Part shown: positions 8,201 through 14,837 of the stretch, one piece after another
Layout of the letters: every line of letters starts with the position of its first letter
How positions within the stretch are numbered: position 1 is the first letter of the stretch
Assembly: GCA_902803355.1 (NCBI GenBank)
Contig: CADCPP010000060.1
Span: 1 to 16,048 of the forward strand
DNA length: 16,048 nt
DNA from: an uncultured Lachnospiraceae bacterium
GTDB taxonomy: Bacteria > Bacillota > Clostridia > Lachnospirales > Lachnospiraceae
Reading direction: 5' to 3'
Program-made: the position numbers and the translations under genes
Notes under the pieces: generated by a model
Databases searched by the model: none
Seen by the model: the letters and a program-made list of their open reading frames with translations, nothing else
Told to the model about the DNA's origin: nothing

Positions 8201-8549
8201 GGTGGCTGCGGTGCGCGATTTCTGGGCGAAGCAATGCAGCATCAGCGATGAGGATATGGCCAAACAGAACCGCAGCTGGATGAACGATCCGGTGGAGCGC
8301 GAGCACCCCGTGGAGGATGAGCGCGACGAGCTCTTCATCAAGGCGGCGGACTATATCATCGACAGTGAAAAAGCATCCATCGGCAACCTGCAGCGCATTT
8401 TCCGCATCGGTTTCAACCGGGCGGCACGTCTTATGGACCAGCTGGCGGACGCCGGCATCGTCGGCAAGGACAACGGCACGAAATCCCGTGACATCATGAT
8501 GGACAAAGTGCAGTTCGCCGACTGGAAACACGAAAACGGATACGAGTAA
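5250..8549 (+). CDS. ftsK: FtsK/SpoIIIE-family DNA translocase with extended linker
   Basis: FtsK/SpoIIIE is a septum-anchored hexameric ATPase that pumps chromosomal DNA out of the closing division septum. Residues 1-54 are a Lys/Ser/Ala-rich basic tail. Four membrane segments follow at about 55-75, 93-112, 122-142 and 183-206. A charged, probably helical stretch (222-300) and a low-complexity Ala/Ser/Glu/Gly linker run to about 615. The motor begins with PPVSLLSRG at 618 and carries Walker A GATGSGKS (767-774), Walker B with Asp879-Glu880 in VDEFADL, and QLARAAGIHLVLATQRPS. The C-terminal winged-helix gamma domain (about 1026-1085) reads sequence-oriented DNA sites. At 1099 residues it is much longer than Bacillus SpoIIIE (about 790), and the excess is linker. 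The start is GTG with GATGGAGG 9 bases upstream. It is first in the block, 54 bases before murE. Confidence 0.95.
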   Translation: MASGAKTKTANKKTAGKKSTGAKRSSSAASSSKKSSAARRKETLAKQQKKREIRNDLILLFAMVITILLFLALFDRIGALGRVLAAFEFGIFGSLAYVFAFFILLAAIYLIYRSEAYPLHSWGRVLLAFVMLTLLAGMFELSGSKGSLLSSLGAYYRQGKVLRLSGGFFGGFWCRLLVPALGKVGAWIVCIALFLGCLMLILGRAIFTGLGRRGGKVVNTIKEESTRYKSAAEDRRLKAQLRVEERERARAEERAARAKAENEERQAVLAKIAAQQEARRKAEEASAKAQPVRLNEVRTKEPKPLLRGQQESMLKAQAEERARAQMKADADRKYAEKSSGWQQGSFTDDSPLVSASPLNELMQEMDQASGVKKETRTIREIERLDEKKSAPGTQRELYSDDVVMSGRDHMLASDYKATGRPTQSYGNRAAAAVAGEVLAKETAEAERAGGKTLAGAAAGSGAVKAARPDLRIRYSQPDAGTAFGESEILEREAAAASASAGKLPSASAGRSIVATGREEAEEVFEDPREVVARLSETGKNTVATSADSIWNTNKERSGSGSATFTESGKAAEPAAAPANRPSTRTSAPGKSGEKSAAESSASATLPASPAPKKEYKLPPVSLLSRGKSSGGMKESDLRRTAKVLEDTLAEFGVAATVTDVSCGPSVTRYELKPEQGVRVSRIASLSDDIKLALAATEIRIEAPIPGKSAVGIEVPNSENQTVYLRTLIESEELAKMHSKIAFAVGQDIGGAMVVADLAKMPHLLIAGATGSGKSVCINSLILSLLYRTKPDEVQMIMIDPKVVELSVYNGIPHLRIPVVTDAKLAADALNGAVKEMTRRYKLFADLNVRDIKGYNTKIRENPEEYEGQEILPQIVIIVDEFADLMMVSKQDVEQSVCRLAQLARAAGIHLVLATQRPSVDVITGLIKANIQSRIALAVSSGVDSRTIIDMNGAEKLLGKGDMLFYPTGYPKPVRVQGCWVSDDEVAAVRDFWAKQCSISDEDMAKQNRSWMNDPVEREHPVEDERDELFIKAADYIIDSEKASIGNLQRIFRIGFNRAARLMDQLADAGIVGKDNGTKSRDIMMDKVQFADWKHENGYE

Positions 8550-8557
8550 TTCAGCGC

Positions 8558-8573
8558 TCCGCCTGATGGCGGA
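8558..8573 (+). other. Intercistronic hairpin between ftsK and murE
   Basis: TCCGCC and GGCGGA form a six-base-pair stem with a TGAT loop in the 54-base gap. No T-run follows, so it is probably not a terminator. It may protect or punctuate the ftsK-murE transcript. Confidence 0.4.
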
Positions 8574-8603
8574 AGCCTGTGAGATCAATTTGGGGGAAAC
8601 AGT

Positions 8604-10103
8604 ATGTATTTGGCAAAACTTCTGGAAAAGACGGAATATACGCTGGTGCGCGGAACACTGGACCGCGAGATCGGCTCTCTGGTCTATGACTCGCGCAAGG
8701 TAGAGGAAGGCTCGCTTTTTGTCTGCATCAGCGGAACAAAGGTGGACGCCCACTTCTTCCTGGCGGACGTGGCCCGCAACGGCGCCGCTGCGGTCGTCAT
8801 TGAAAAGCCCTGGCTGGAGCTTTCCGAAGTCATCCGCCGCGCGCTGGTCGATGCCGGCGTGACGGTGCTGCAGGTGGGGCAGGCCCGCGCGGCTCTCGCT
8901 TCGCTGTCTGCGACATGGTTTGATTATCCCATGGAGAAGATGACGGTGGTCGGCGTGACCGGAACAAAGGGAAAGACTACGGTGACGCACATGATCGCGA
9001 GTATTCTGGAAGCCGCCGGAAAGAATCCCGGGATCATTGGGACCAACGGCGTCAGGATCAACGGCGTACATTACAACACCACCCTGACGACGCCGGAATC
9101 CTATTCTCTGCAGTATTATGCCGCTCAGATGGTGAACGCCGGCGTGGACAGCGTGGTCATGGAGGTCTCTTCCTCCGGCCTGAAGTTCCACCGCGTGGAC
9201 GGCATCACCTTTGATTACGGCGTATTCACCAACCTGAGCCCGGACCATATCGGCGGGCTGGAGCACCCTGACTTTGCCGATTACCGGGCTTCCAAGGCCA
9301 TGCTCTTTCGGCGCTGCCGGGAAGGCATCCTGAACGCGGACGACGAAAACTATCTGGCCATGGTGAAGGACGCGACCTGCAGGATCATCACCTTCGGCGC
9401 GGATCCTTCCGAGGATTACCGTCTTACGGAAGTCAAGTATGAAAAACGCAACGACAAGCTCGGCTGCGATGTGAAGGTGGACGGCAGAAACCATCTGGAA
9501 TTCTTTGCCGACATGCCCGGCCTCTTCAATGTGTACAACGCCATGGCGGCTGCCGTGACGGCGGACCGCATGGGCATCCCGGCGGAGGCGATCCGTCAGG
9601 GGCTTGCGGACGTGCGCGTGGACGGCCGTATGGAAGAAGTCTATTCCAACGGCGACTGGTCGGTCATCGTGGACTACGCGCACAACGGTCTGTCTGCCCG
9701 CACCCTGCTGGAGACCCTGCGCAGCTATAAGCCGAAGCGTCTGGTGGTGGTGTTTGGCTGCGGCGGCAACCGCGATCCGCACCGCCGTTATGAGATGGGC
9801 GCGGCCGCGGGCAAGTACGCGGACCTCTCCATCATTACCGAAGACAATTCCCGCTATGAAAAGCCGGAAGAGATCATTAAAGATATCCACATCGGCTTTG
9901 ACCCGACCGGATCGGACTATGTCGATATTCCGGACCGCCGGAAGGCCATCCGCTATGCCATCGAGCATGCGCAGAAGGGCGATATCATTGCCGTGATCGG
10001 CAAGGGCCACGAGGACTACCAGGAGATCGAAGGCGTGCGCCATCACTTCTCTGACAAGGAAGAGATCCTGGAAGCCGTGAAGCTCCTCTACGGCGAGGGC
10101 TGA
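8604..10103 (+). CDS. murE: MurE: UDP-MurNAc-L-Ala-D-Glu ligase (probably meso-diaminopimelate adding)
   Basis: MurE adds the third amino acid to the peptidoglycan precursor in the cytoplasm, using ATP. The 499-residue length is normal. Domains in order are the UDP-binding N-terminus (YDSRKVEEGSLFV near 28-40), the ATP P-loop GVTGTKGKTT (117-126), the TTPESYSLQ substrate loop, MEVSSSGLKFHRV (186-198), FTNLSPDHIGGLEH (208-221), the probable carbamylated Lys231 in SKAMLF, and the C-terminal ligase domain. The position of the diaminopimelate motif DNPR holds DNSR (414-417): the Arg that contacts diaminopimelate is kept and Pro is replaced by Ser. VSSHA is also replaced by VSSSG. GKGHEDYQ (467-473) and HHFSDKEE are typical. 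The start has GGGGGA 7 bases upstream. murF follows after a terminator-like palindrome. Diaminopimelate specificity is likely, but the changed motifs leave some doubt. Confidence 0.9.
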   Translation: MYLAKLLEKTEYTLVRGTLDREIGSLVYDSRKVEEGSLFVCISGTKVDAHFFLADVARNGAAAVVIEKPWLELSEVIRRALVDAGVTVLQVGQARAALASLSATWFDYPMEKMTVVGVTGTKGKTTVTHMIASILEAAGKNPGIIGTNGVRINGVHYNTTLTTPESYSLQYYAAQMVNAGVDSVVMEVSSSGLKFHRVDGITFDYGVFTNLSPDHIGGLEHPDFADYRASKAMLFRRCREGILNADDENYLAMVKDATCRIITFGADPSEDYRLTEVKYEKRNDKLGCDVKVDGRNHLEFFADMPGLFNVYNAMAAAVTADRMGIPAEAIRQGLADVRVDGRMEEVYSNGDWSVIVDYAHNGLSARTLLETLRSYKPKRLVVVFGCGGNRDPHRRYEMGAAAGKYADLSIITEDNSRYEKPEEIIKDIHIGFDPTGSDYVDIPDRRKAIRYAIEHAQKGDIIAVIGKGHEDYQEIEGVRHHFSDKEEILEAVKLLYGEG

Positions 10104-10120
10104 AAGGACCGATCAAAGGG

Positions 10121-10147
10121 CGCGGAGCCGGCCGGCTCCGCGTTTTT
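10121..10147 (+). terminator. Terminator-like palindrome between murE and murF
   Basis: A perfect 22-base palindrome (10121-10142; arms CGCGGAGCC and GGCTCCGCG around GGCC) is followed by five T at 10143-10147. It has the form of an intrinsic terminator, yet murF starts only 22 bases later with no room for a promoter between. It may act as a partial terminator that lowers murF expression relative to murE. Confidence 0.75.
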
Positions 10148-10169
10148 CAGGGAAAGGACAGGAAAAATC

Positions 10170-11567
10170 ATGGAGTATACTGCCGGAAAGATCGCGGAGA
10201 TCACCGGGGGCAGGCTGCTTGCCGGCGATCCGGACACGCGGCTGCATCATATTTCTTTTGATTCCCGTACCATGCAGGGCGAGGATCTGTTCGTCCCCAC
10301 GGTAGGGGAAAAGGTGGATGGCCACCGCTTCATTCAGAGCGCCTTCGCAAACGGTGCCGCCGCGACCCTGACAGCGCGGGAAGATGTGCTGCCGGAAAAG
10401 GCCGGAGAGGATGGTCACGCCTATATTCTGGTTGACGATACGATCGCTGCCCTGCAGGCGATCGGCCGTTTCCACCGCCTGCATGCGTTAAAGATGCCTG
10501 TGATCGGGGTGACCGGAAGCGTGGGCAAGACGACCACGCGGGAGATGACCATGGCGGCGCTGTCCGCGGGCGGCCGGGTGACCGGCTCGAAGGGCAACAT
10601 GAACAGCCAGCTGGGGGTCCCGGTCACGCTCTGCCACATGGATGAGACCGCGGATTTTGCCGTGGCGGAGATGGGGATCAGCCTTCCCGGCGAGATGGAA
10701 AAGCTGGTCTCGATGGTTCGCCCGGATATTGCGCTGGTCACCAATATCGGCGTGGCGCATATCGAGAATTTAGGGAGCCGCGAAGGCATCCGTGATGAAA
10801 AGATGCATATTGCGGATCTTCTGCCGGAGGGCGGCTGCGCGGTCCTGAACGCGGATGAGCCGCTGCTTGCGGGATACCGCGGCGGCCGTTTCCGCACGCT
10901 GTATTACGGTCTGGGACCGGAGGCAGAGGTCTTTGCAAAGGATCTTGTCTTAGGAGAGACCGCTTCCTTTACAGCAGTCTTCCCCGCGTCCCTGTTGGGC
11001 GCGGCAAAAGAGGTCCCGGTGCAGCTTTCCGTTCCGGGAGAGCATCATGTGATGGACGCGCTGGCGGCTCTTTCCGTGGCGGCAGTGCTGGGCGTGGACC
11101 CAGACGCGGCGGCTGCGTCTCTTGCTTCCTACGGGGGCTTTGCCGGCCGCTTTGAGCGGATCCCGCTGGGCGATCTTTTGCTGATCGATGACTCCTACAA
11201 CGCGAATCCGGTATCCATGAAGGCTTCCCTGGCCTCGTTTTCTCATGTCGGCGCAAAGCGCCGGATCGCGGTGATCGCGGACATGCTGGAGCTTGGACCG
11301 GATGCGCCGAAGATGCACCGCGAGGTGGGCGAATTTGCCGCATCGCTGCCCATCGATCTTTTTGTTACCGTGGGCGATGCCATGAAGGAAGCGGATGCTG
11401 CGCTTGCCGCTGCCGGAAAGACGATCCTTCACGCGGATAACGCGGAAAAGGCCGCCTCTCTGGTATGTGAACTTGCTGCCGCGGGCGATGCCGTTTTGCT
11501 AAAGGGCTCGCATTCCATGGGTCTCTCCGCCGTACGGGAAGCGCTCAGCTCTGCCCTATCTCAATAG
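10170..11567 (+). CDS. murF: MurF: UDP-MurNAc-tripeptide--D-alanyl-D-alanine ligase
   Basis: MurF joins the D-Ala-D-Ala dipeptide to UDP-MurNAc-tripeptide with ATP, the last cytoplasmic step before transfer to the lipid carrier. The 465-residue protein shows ISFDSRTMQGEDLFVP (28-43), the P-loop GVTGSVGKTT (113-122), GSKGNMNSQLGVP (139-151), AEMGIS, VTNIGVAHIENLGS (190-203), the probable carbamylated Lys211 region, the C-terminal nucleotide motif DDSYNANP (340-347), ADMLELG (370-376) and LKGSHSMGL (444-452). All are typical. The start is ATG with AGGACAGGA just upstream. A palindrome with a T-run lies immediately before the gene, so it depends on read-through from murE or a promoter inside murE. 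priA follows after 48 AT-rich bases. Confidence 0.95.
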   Translation: MEYTAGKIAEITGGRLLAGDPDTRLHHISFDSRTMQGEDLFVPTVGEKVDGHRFIQSAFANGAAATLTAREDVLPEKAGEDGHAYILVDDTIAALQAIGRFHRLHALKMPVIGVTGSVGKTTTREMTMAALSAGGRVTGSKGNMNSQLGVPVTLCHMDETADFAVAEMGISLPGEMEKLVSMVRPDIALVTNIGVAHIENLGSREGIRDEKMHIADLLPEGGCAVLNADEPLLAGYRGGRFRTLYYGLGPEAEVFAKDLVLGETASFTAVFPASLLGAAKEVPVQLSVPGEHHVMDALAALSVAAVLGVDPDAAAASLASYGGFAGRFERIPLGDLLLIDDSYNANPVSMKASLASFSHVGAKRRIAVIADMLELGPDAPKMHREVGEFAASLPIDLFVTVGDAMKEADAALAAAGKTILHADNAEKAASLVCELAAAGDAVLLKGSHSMGLSAVREALSSALSQ

Positions 11568-11615
11568 TAAAGAAACTCTGTTTATTAGTATAACTTTCCT
11601 TTAGAAAGCCTGATC
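11568..11615 (+). promoter_or_regulatory. AT-rich murF-priA gap with a weak -10-like element
   Basis: The 48 bases are clearly more AT-rich than their surroundings and contain TATAAC at 11589-11594. No good -35 box stands at the proper distance (TAGTAA at 11565-11570 is a poor match), and no strong Shine-Dalgarno sequence precedes priA (AGAAAG at 11603-11608 is the best). A weak internal promoter is possible but not shown. Confidence 0.25.
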
Positions 11616-13607
11616 ATGCCAAAATACGCGGATATCATCGTAAATATTTCCCGGGAAGAGCTCGACAAGACCTTCCAGTACCGCATCCCCGATGAGCTTT
11701 CGGAGATCGTGGTGCCCGGCAGCAAAGTCGAGATCCCGTTCCATAACCGGCCCGCTGTGACCGGTTATGTGATCAGTCTTTCCGATGAACCGAAGATCGA
11801 TGAGACCCGCATCCGCAAGATCAGCGGCCTCGCGAAGCGTTCACTCACGGCCGATGATACCATGATGGCGCTCGCCGCCTGGATGAAGGAAGCCTACGGC
11901 TGCACGCTCAATCAGGCGTTAAAGACGGTGCTTCCGGTCAAAGGCACCATACGGAAGGGAAAGACGCGCGTGCAGTCTGTGCCGCTTCCCTCGCAGGAAG
12001 AGCGGGACGCCTATACGCAGGCGCAGCTGAACCCGGAGCAACAGGAAGCCGTGAGCGGCTATGCACAGGAGACGGAAGGGCAAAACCGCCCCTGTCTCTT
12101 ATTCGGTGTGACCGGCAGCGGCAAGACGGAAGTCTATATGGAGATGATCCGCCGCTGCATCGAAGGCGGAAAGCAGGCCATCCTGCTGATCCCCGAGATC
12201 GCGCTCACGTATCAGAACGTGAAGCGTTTTTTCCTTCGCTTCGGCGACCGCGTGGGGATATTGAACTCCCGCCAGTCCGCAGGTGAGAAATATGAGACGG
12301 TCAGACTGGCAAAGGAGGGAAAGCTCGATCTGGTCATCGGGCCGCGTTCCGCCCTCTTTGTCCCCTTCCCCAGGCTCGGCCTGATCATTATCGATGAGGA
12401 GCATGAGCATTCCTATCACAGCGATCTGACGCCGCGCTATCACGCGCGGGAGGTGGCGGAAAAGCTCTGCGAGCTGACCGGGGCATCGCTCGTGCTTGGC
12501 AGCGCGACCCCTTCCCTGGAAAGCTTTTCCCGCGCGGAAAGCGGGCAGTACCGCCTGCTGCAGCTTCCTCACCGTGCGATGGCGGACGCGAAGCTGCCTC
12601 AGGTCTATGTGGCGGATCTTCGGGAAGAACTGAAGGCGGGCAATAAGAGCGTCTTCAGCCGTCTGCTGCGGGAAAAGATCGAAGACCGGCTGGAAAAGAA
12701 GGAACAGATCATGCTGTTTCTGAACCGGCGCGGCTACGCGGGATTTGTGAGCTGCCGCTACTGCGGGAAGCCCATCGTCTGCCCGCACTGCTCCATCTCC
12801 ATGACCTATCACCGGGACGGATCGCTGCACTGCCATTACTGCGGCTACAGCATCCCCTTCCCCGAGACCTGTCCGTCCTGCGGCTCGCCCTATATCGCGG
12901 CGTTCGGCACCGGTACGCAGAAGGTGGAAGCCATCGTGCAGAGGGAATTTCCGAAGGCGCGCGTGCTGCGCATGGACGCGGATACGACCACGGGAAAGAG
13001 CGGTCACAGCCGCATTCTGGATGCCTTCGGCAAGGATGAGGCCGATATCCTCATCGGCACGCAGATGATCGTGAAGGGACACGACTTTCCGCGGGTGACC
13101 TTAGTGGGCGTGCTGGCGGCGGATCTGTCTCTCTATGCCCCGGAATACGATGCCGCGGAGCGGACCTTCCAGCTGCTCACCCAGGCTTCCGGCCGTGCAG
13201 GCCGCGGAAGCCGTCAGGGCGAGGTGGTCCTGCAGACCTACATGCCGGAGCACTATGCGGTGCTGAGCTCGGCCGAGCAGGATTATGAAGCCTTCTACCG
13301 CGAGGAGATGGCGTTTCGCCGCCTGATGCACTATCCGCCGGCAGGAGGACTGCTGATCGCTTCGGTGAGCGGCCCGGATGCTGCCGGGACCGAGCTGAAG
13401 ACCAAAGCGCTGCGGGAAGTGCTGGAAGATACCTTCCTGGAACAGGCGCCGCTCATCACCGGGCCCGCAGAGGGGACGGAGTTTAAGCGGAAGGATGTGT
13501 TCCGCCAGCAGCTGCTCATCCGGCATCCGGACGCGGCCGTGCTGCGCAAAATCAGAGATTACGCGGGGCATCTGCTCGGCGATACCATACAGTTTGACCT
13601 GCAGTAG
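11616..13607 (+). CDS. priA: Primosomal protein N' (PriA replication-restart helicase)
   Basis: PriA recognises collapsed replication forks, unwinds the lagging strand 3' to 5', and directs reloading of the replicative helicase. Residues 1-110 form the 3'-end DNA-binding and winged-helix region. The helicase core has Walker A GVTGSGKT (164-171), PEIALT (193-198), GPRSALFVP (242-250), Walker B DEEH (260-263) and LGSATPS (294-300). A zinc-binding insert carries all eight expected cysteines (C380, C383, C389, C392, C406, C409, C419, C422), then GTGTQKVE (431-438). The C-terminus has QASGRAGRG. At 663 residues it is shorter than the E. coli (732) and Bacillus (805) proteins, but no core motif is missing. 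The aromatic-rich loop reads EHEHSYHSD, where many homologues have a Lys after Tyr. The ribosome binding site is weak. def follows after 65 bases, the usual neighbour. Confidence 0.95.
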   Translation: MPKYADIIVNISREELDKTFQYRIPDELSEIVVPGSKVEIPFHNRPAVTGYVISLSDEPKIDETRIRKISGLAKRSLTADDTMMALAAWMKEAYGCTLNQALKTVLPVKGTIRKGKTRVQSVPLPSQEERDAYTQAQLNPEQQEAVSGYAQETEGQNRPCLLFGVTGSGKTEVYMEMIRRCIEGGKQAILLIPEIALTYQNVKRFFLRFGDRVGILNSRQSAGEKYETVRLAKEGKLDLVIGPRSALFVPFPRLGLIIIDEEHEHSYHSDLTPRYHAREVAEKLCELTGASLVLGSATPSLESFSRAESGQYRLLQLPHRAMADAKLPQVYVADLREELKAGNKSVFSRLLREKIEDRLEKKEQIMLFLNRRGYAGFVSCRYCGKPIVCPHCSISMTYHRDGSLHCHYCGYSIPFPETCPSCGSPYIAAFGTGTQKVEAIVQREFPKARVLRMDADTTTGKSGHSRILDAFGKDEADILIGTQMIVKGHDFPRVTLVGVLAADLSLYAPEYDAAERTFQLLTQASGRAGRGSRQGEVVLQTYMPEHYAVLSSAEQDYEAFYREEMAFRRLMHYPPAGGLLIASVSGPDAAGTELKTKALREVLEDTFLEQAPLITGPAEGTEFKRKDVFRQQLLIRHPDAAVLRKIRDYAGHLLGDTIQFDLQ

Positions 13608-13644
13608 CTTTGGAAAAAGCGGCGGAAAAAGCAATCAGAAAGGA

Positions 13645-13663
13645 CCGGCAGACGTTTTGCCGG
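13645..13663 (+). promoter_or_regulatory. Hairpin just upstream of the def start
   Basis: CCGGCA (13645-13650) and TGCCGG (13658-13663) form a six-base-pair stem with a seven-base loop. The right arm overlaps GGAAG (13662-13666), the only Shine-Dalgarno-like sequence for the ATG at 13673. Folding could therefore limit translation of def. No T-run follows, so it is not a terminator. Confidence 0.4.
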
Positions 13664-13672
13664 AAGAAAAGA

Positions 13673-14152
13673 ATGGCAAGCAGAAAGATCAGAACCATGG
13701 GCGATGAGATCCTGCGCAAGGTGGCAAAGCCGGTCACGGAGATGAACCTGCGCAACAAAATGCTCATCAAAGATATGTTTGAGACCATGTACAAGGCCGA
13801 AGGCGTGGGTCTTGCGGCACCGCAGGTGGGCGTCCTGAAACGGATCTTCGTGATGGACTGCAGCGCGGACAAAAGCCGCGCGATGGCCCTGATCAACCCG
13901 GAGATCCTGGAAACGGAGGGAGAGCAGACCGGCGATGAGGGCTGCCTTTCCGTGCCCGGCAAGCATGCAACGGTGACGCGTCCCATGAAGGTCACGGTGC
14001 GTGCCCTGAACGAGCAGATGGAAGAGTTCACCATGACGGTGGAAGGCCTGGAGGCCCGCTGCGTCCTGCATGAGAACGACCACCTGGACGGCATTCTTTA
14101 TCCGGATAAGGCCGATGGGCCTCTGATCGACAACGAAGCGGAAGAGGAATAA
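13673..14152 (+). CDS. def: Peptide deformylase
   Basis: Peptide deformylase removes the formyl group from the N-terminal methionine of new proteins at the ribosome. From the ATG at 13673 the product is 159 residues, a normal length, and begins MASRKIRTMGDEILRKVAKPV as family members do. An in-frame TTG at 13610 would add 21 residues (MEKAAEKAIRKD...) with no ribosome binding site, so I prefer 13673. The three catalytic motifs are complete: GVGLAAPQVG (44-53), EGCLSVPG with metal ligand Cys91 (89-96), and HENDHLDG with His133, Glu134 and His137 (133-140). The gene ends the ftsK-mur-priA-def block. The formyltransferase gene fmt, which commonly follows, is not here; a convergent prepilin peptidase gene begins 46 bases away, with no obvious terminator between. 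Confidence 0.94.
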   Translation: MASRKIRTMGDEILRKVAKPVTEMNLRNKMLIKDMFETMYKAEGVGLAAPQVGVLKRIFVMDCSADKSRAMALINPEILETEGEQTGDEGCLSVPGKHATVTRPMKVTVRALNEQMEEFTMTVEGLEARCVLHENDHLDGILYPDKADGPLIDNEAEEE

Positions 14153-14198
14153 GCTTGTCAGAGGAGAGAAAGAACGCGCTCCGGCCGCCTTCCCCTCG

Positions 14199-14687
14199 TT
14201 ACAGCAGCATTCCCGCAAGCCCCGCCGCCGAAAGGTACGGGGCAAACGGAAACGCCTGATCGCCCTGCTTTCTGCACAAGCAGATGAGTGCCTGCGGCAG
14301 CGCGAGCAGGCAGGCAAGAAAGAGCATGCGCAGCGCGCCCGGAAGACCGAGATGAAGTCCCAGCGCCGCCGCGAGCTTGATGTCGCCCCCGCCCAGAACT
14401 TTTTTCTTCCATGCGGATTCCAGCAGCAGGGTGAGCGGCAGCAAAAGCAGCAGCATGCCGGCGCCGCCGGGCAGAACCTCGAAAAGAAGCGTGCGCAGAG
14501 CAAGGAGCGCGGCAGGCTCGCAGGCCGTCTCCCACGCGGAGATCAGCCGCAGCAGAGACAAAGCGGCAAGAGGGAGCAGCAGCCCGTCCGGCACCCGCCT
14601 TTTGCGGATATCGGAAAGGCTGATCAGCAGCAAAAGAGGCGCCGCGCAGAAACGGCGAAGCAAAGAAACGAAAAGAACCAGCGTCAT
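14199..14687 (-). CDS. Type IV prepilin peptidase-like protein (A24 family, short form)
   Basis: A24 peptidases are membrane aspartic proteases that cut the leader from prepilins and pseudopilins. The 162-residue protein is very hydrophobic, with several membrane segments. It has both catalytic motifs: SDIRKRRVPD with Asp26 (25-34) and GGGDIKLAAALG with Asp102 (99-110). A late FPFAPYL (147-152) matches the family's PFxPfL element. It lacks the N-terminal cysteine-rich methyltransferase domain of PilD, so it resembles the short CpaA/TadV or ComC-like forms. The ATG at 14687 is chosen because upstream sequence in frame is unlike the family and a TATAAT lies just before it. No strong ribosome binding site is seen. 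No pilin or secretion gene lies in the window, so its substrate is elsewhere. It is convergent with def. Confidence 0.85.
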   Translation of the reverse strand: MTLVLFVSLLRRFCAAPLLLLISLSDIRKRRVPDGLLLPLAALSLLRLISAWETACEPAALLALRTLLFEVLPGGAGMLLLLLPLTLLLESAWKKKVLGGGDIKLAAALGLHLGLPGALRMLFLACLLALPQALICLCRKQGDQAFPFAPYLSAAGLAGMLL

Positions 14688-14693
14688 GCCTCG

Positions 14694-14699
14694 ATTATA
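14694..14699 (-). promoter_or_regulatory. Consensus -10 box abutting the prepilin peptidase start
   Basis: The minus strand reads TATAAT (plus ATTATA at 14694-14699), ending six bases before the ATG at 14687. The -35 region at 17 bases is GGAACA, a half match. Transcription would begin at or next to the start codon, which would make a leaderless messenger. Confidence 0.45.
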
Positions 14700-14837
14700 C
14701 CGGACGGACGCCTTTTTGTTCCCGCCCGTCTGTGCAACAAATGTCACGTTCTGTACGCAGATCCGCGCAGGCCCGCAGGAAGGACCAGCCAGGAAGAAAC
14801 GGAGAACCTGCCTTCGGCAATCGAGAAAGGAAGTTCC

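Noticed and set aside
7734..10046. A 770-codon open frame on the minus strand opposite the end of ftsK and nearly all of murE
   Set aside because: It is opposite two clear conserved genes, crosses their intergenic gap, is rich in His/Arg/Asp/Ala as expected for the complement of GC-rich codons, and has no recognisable domain. It is a composition-driven shadow.
12099..13082. A 327-codon minus-strand frame opposite priA
   Set aside because: It mirrors the PriA helicase codons, including the zinc region, and has no promoter, ribosome binding site or known motif.
13610..13672. A 21-residue N-terminal extension of peptide deformylase from TTG at 13610
   Set aside because: No ribosome binding site precedes it. 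It consists of a local repeat of GGAAAAAGC, and the family's usual N-terminus begins at the ATG at 13673.
14352..14837. An upstream in-frame extension of the metallophosphoesterase
   Set aside because: The extension is the antisense of the prepilin peptidase gene. The true N-terminus is fixed by GDIHG at residue 7 and the GAAAGGAAG site.
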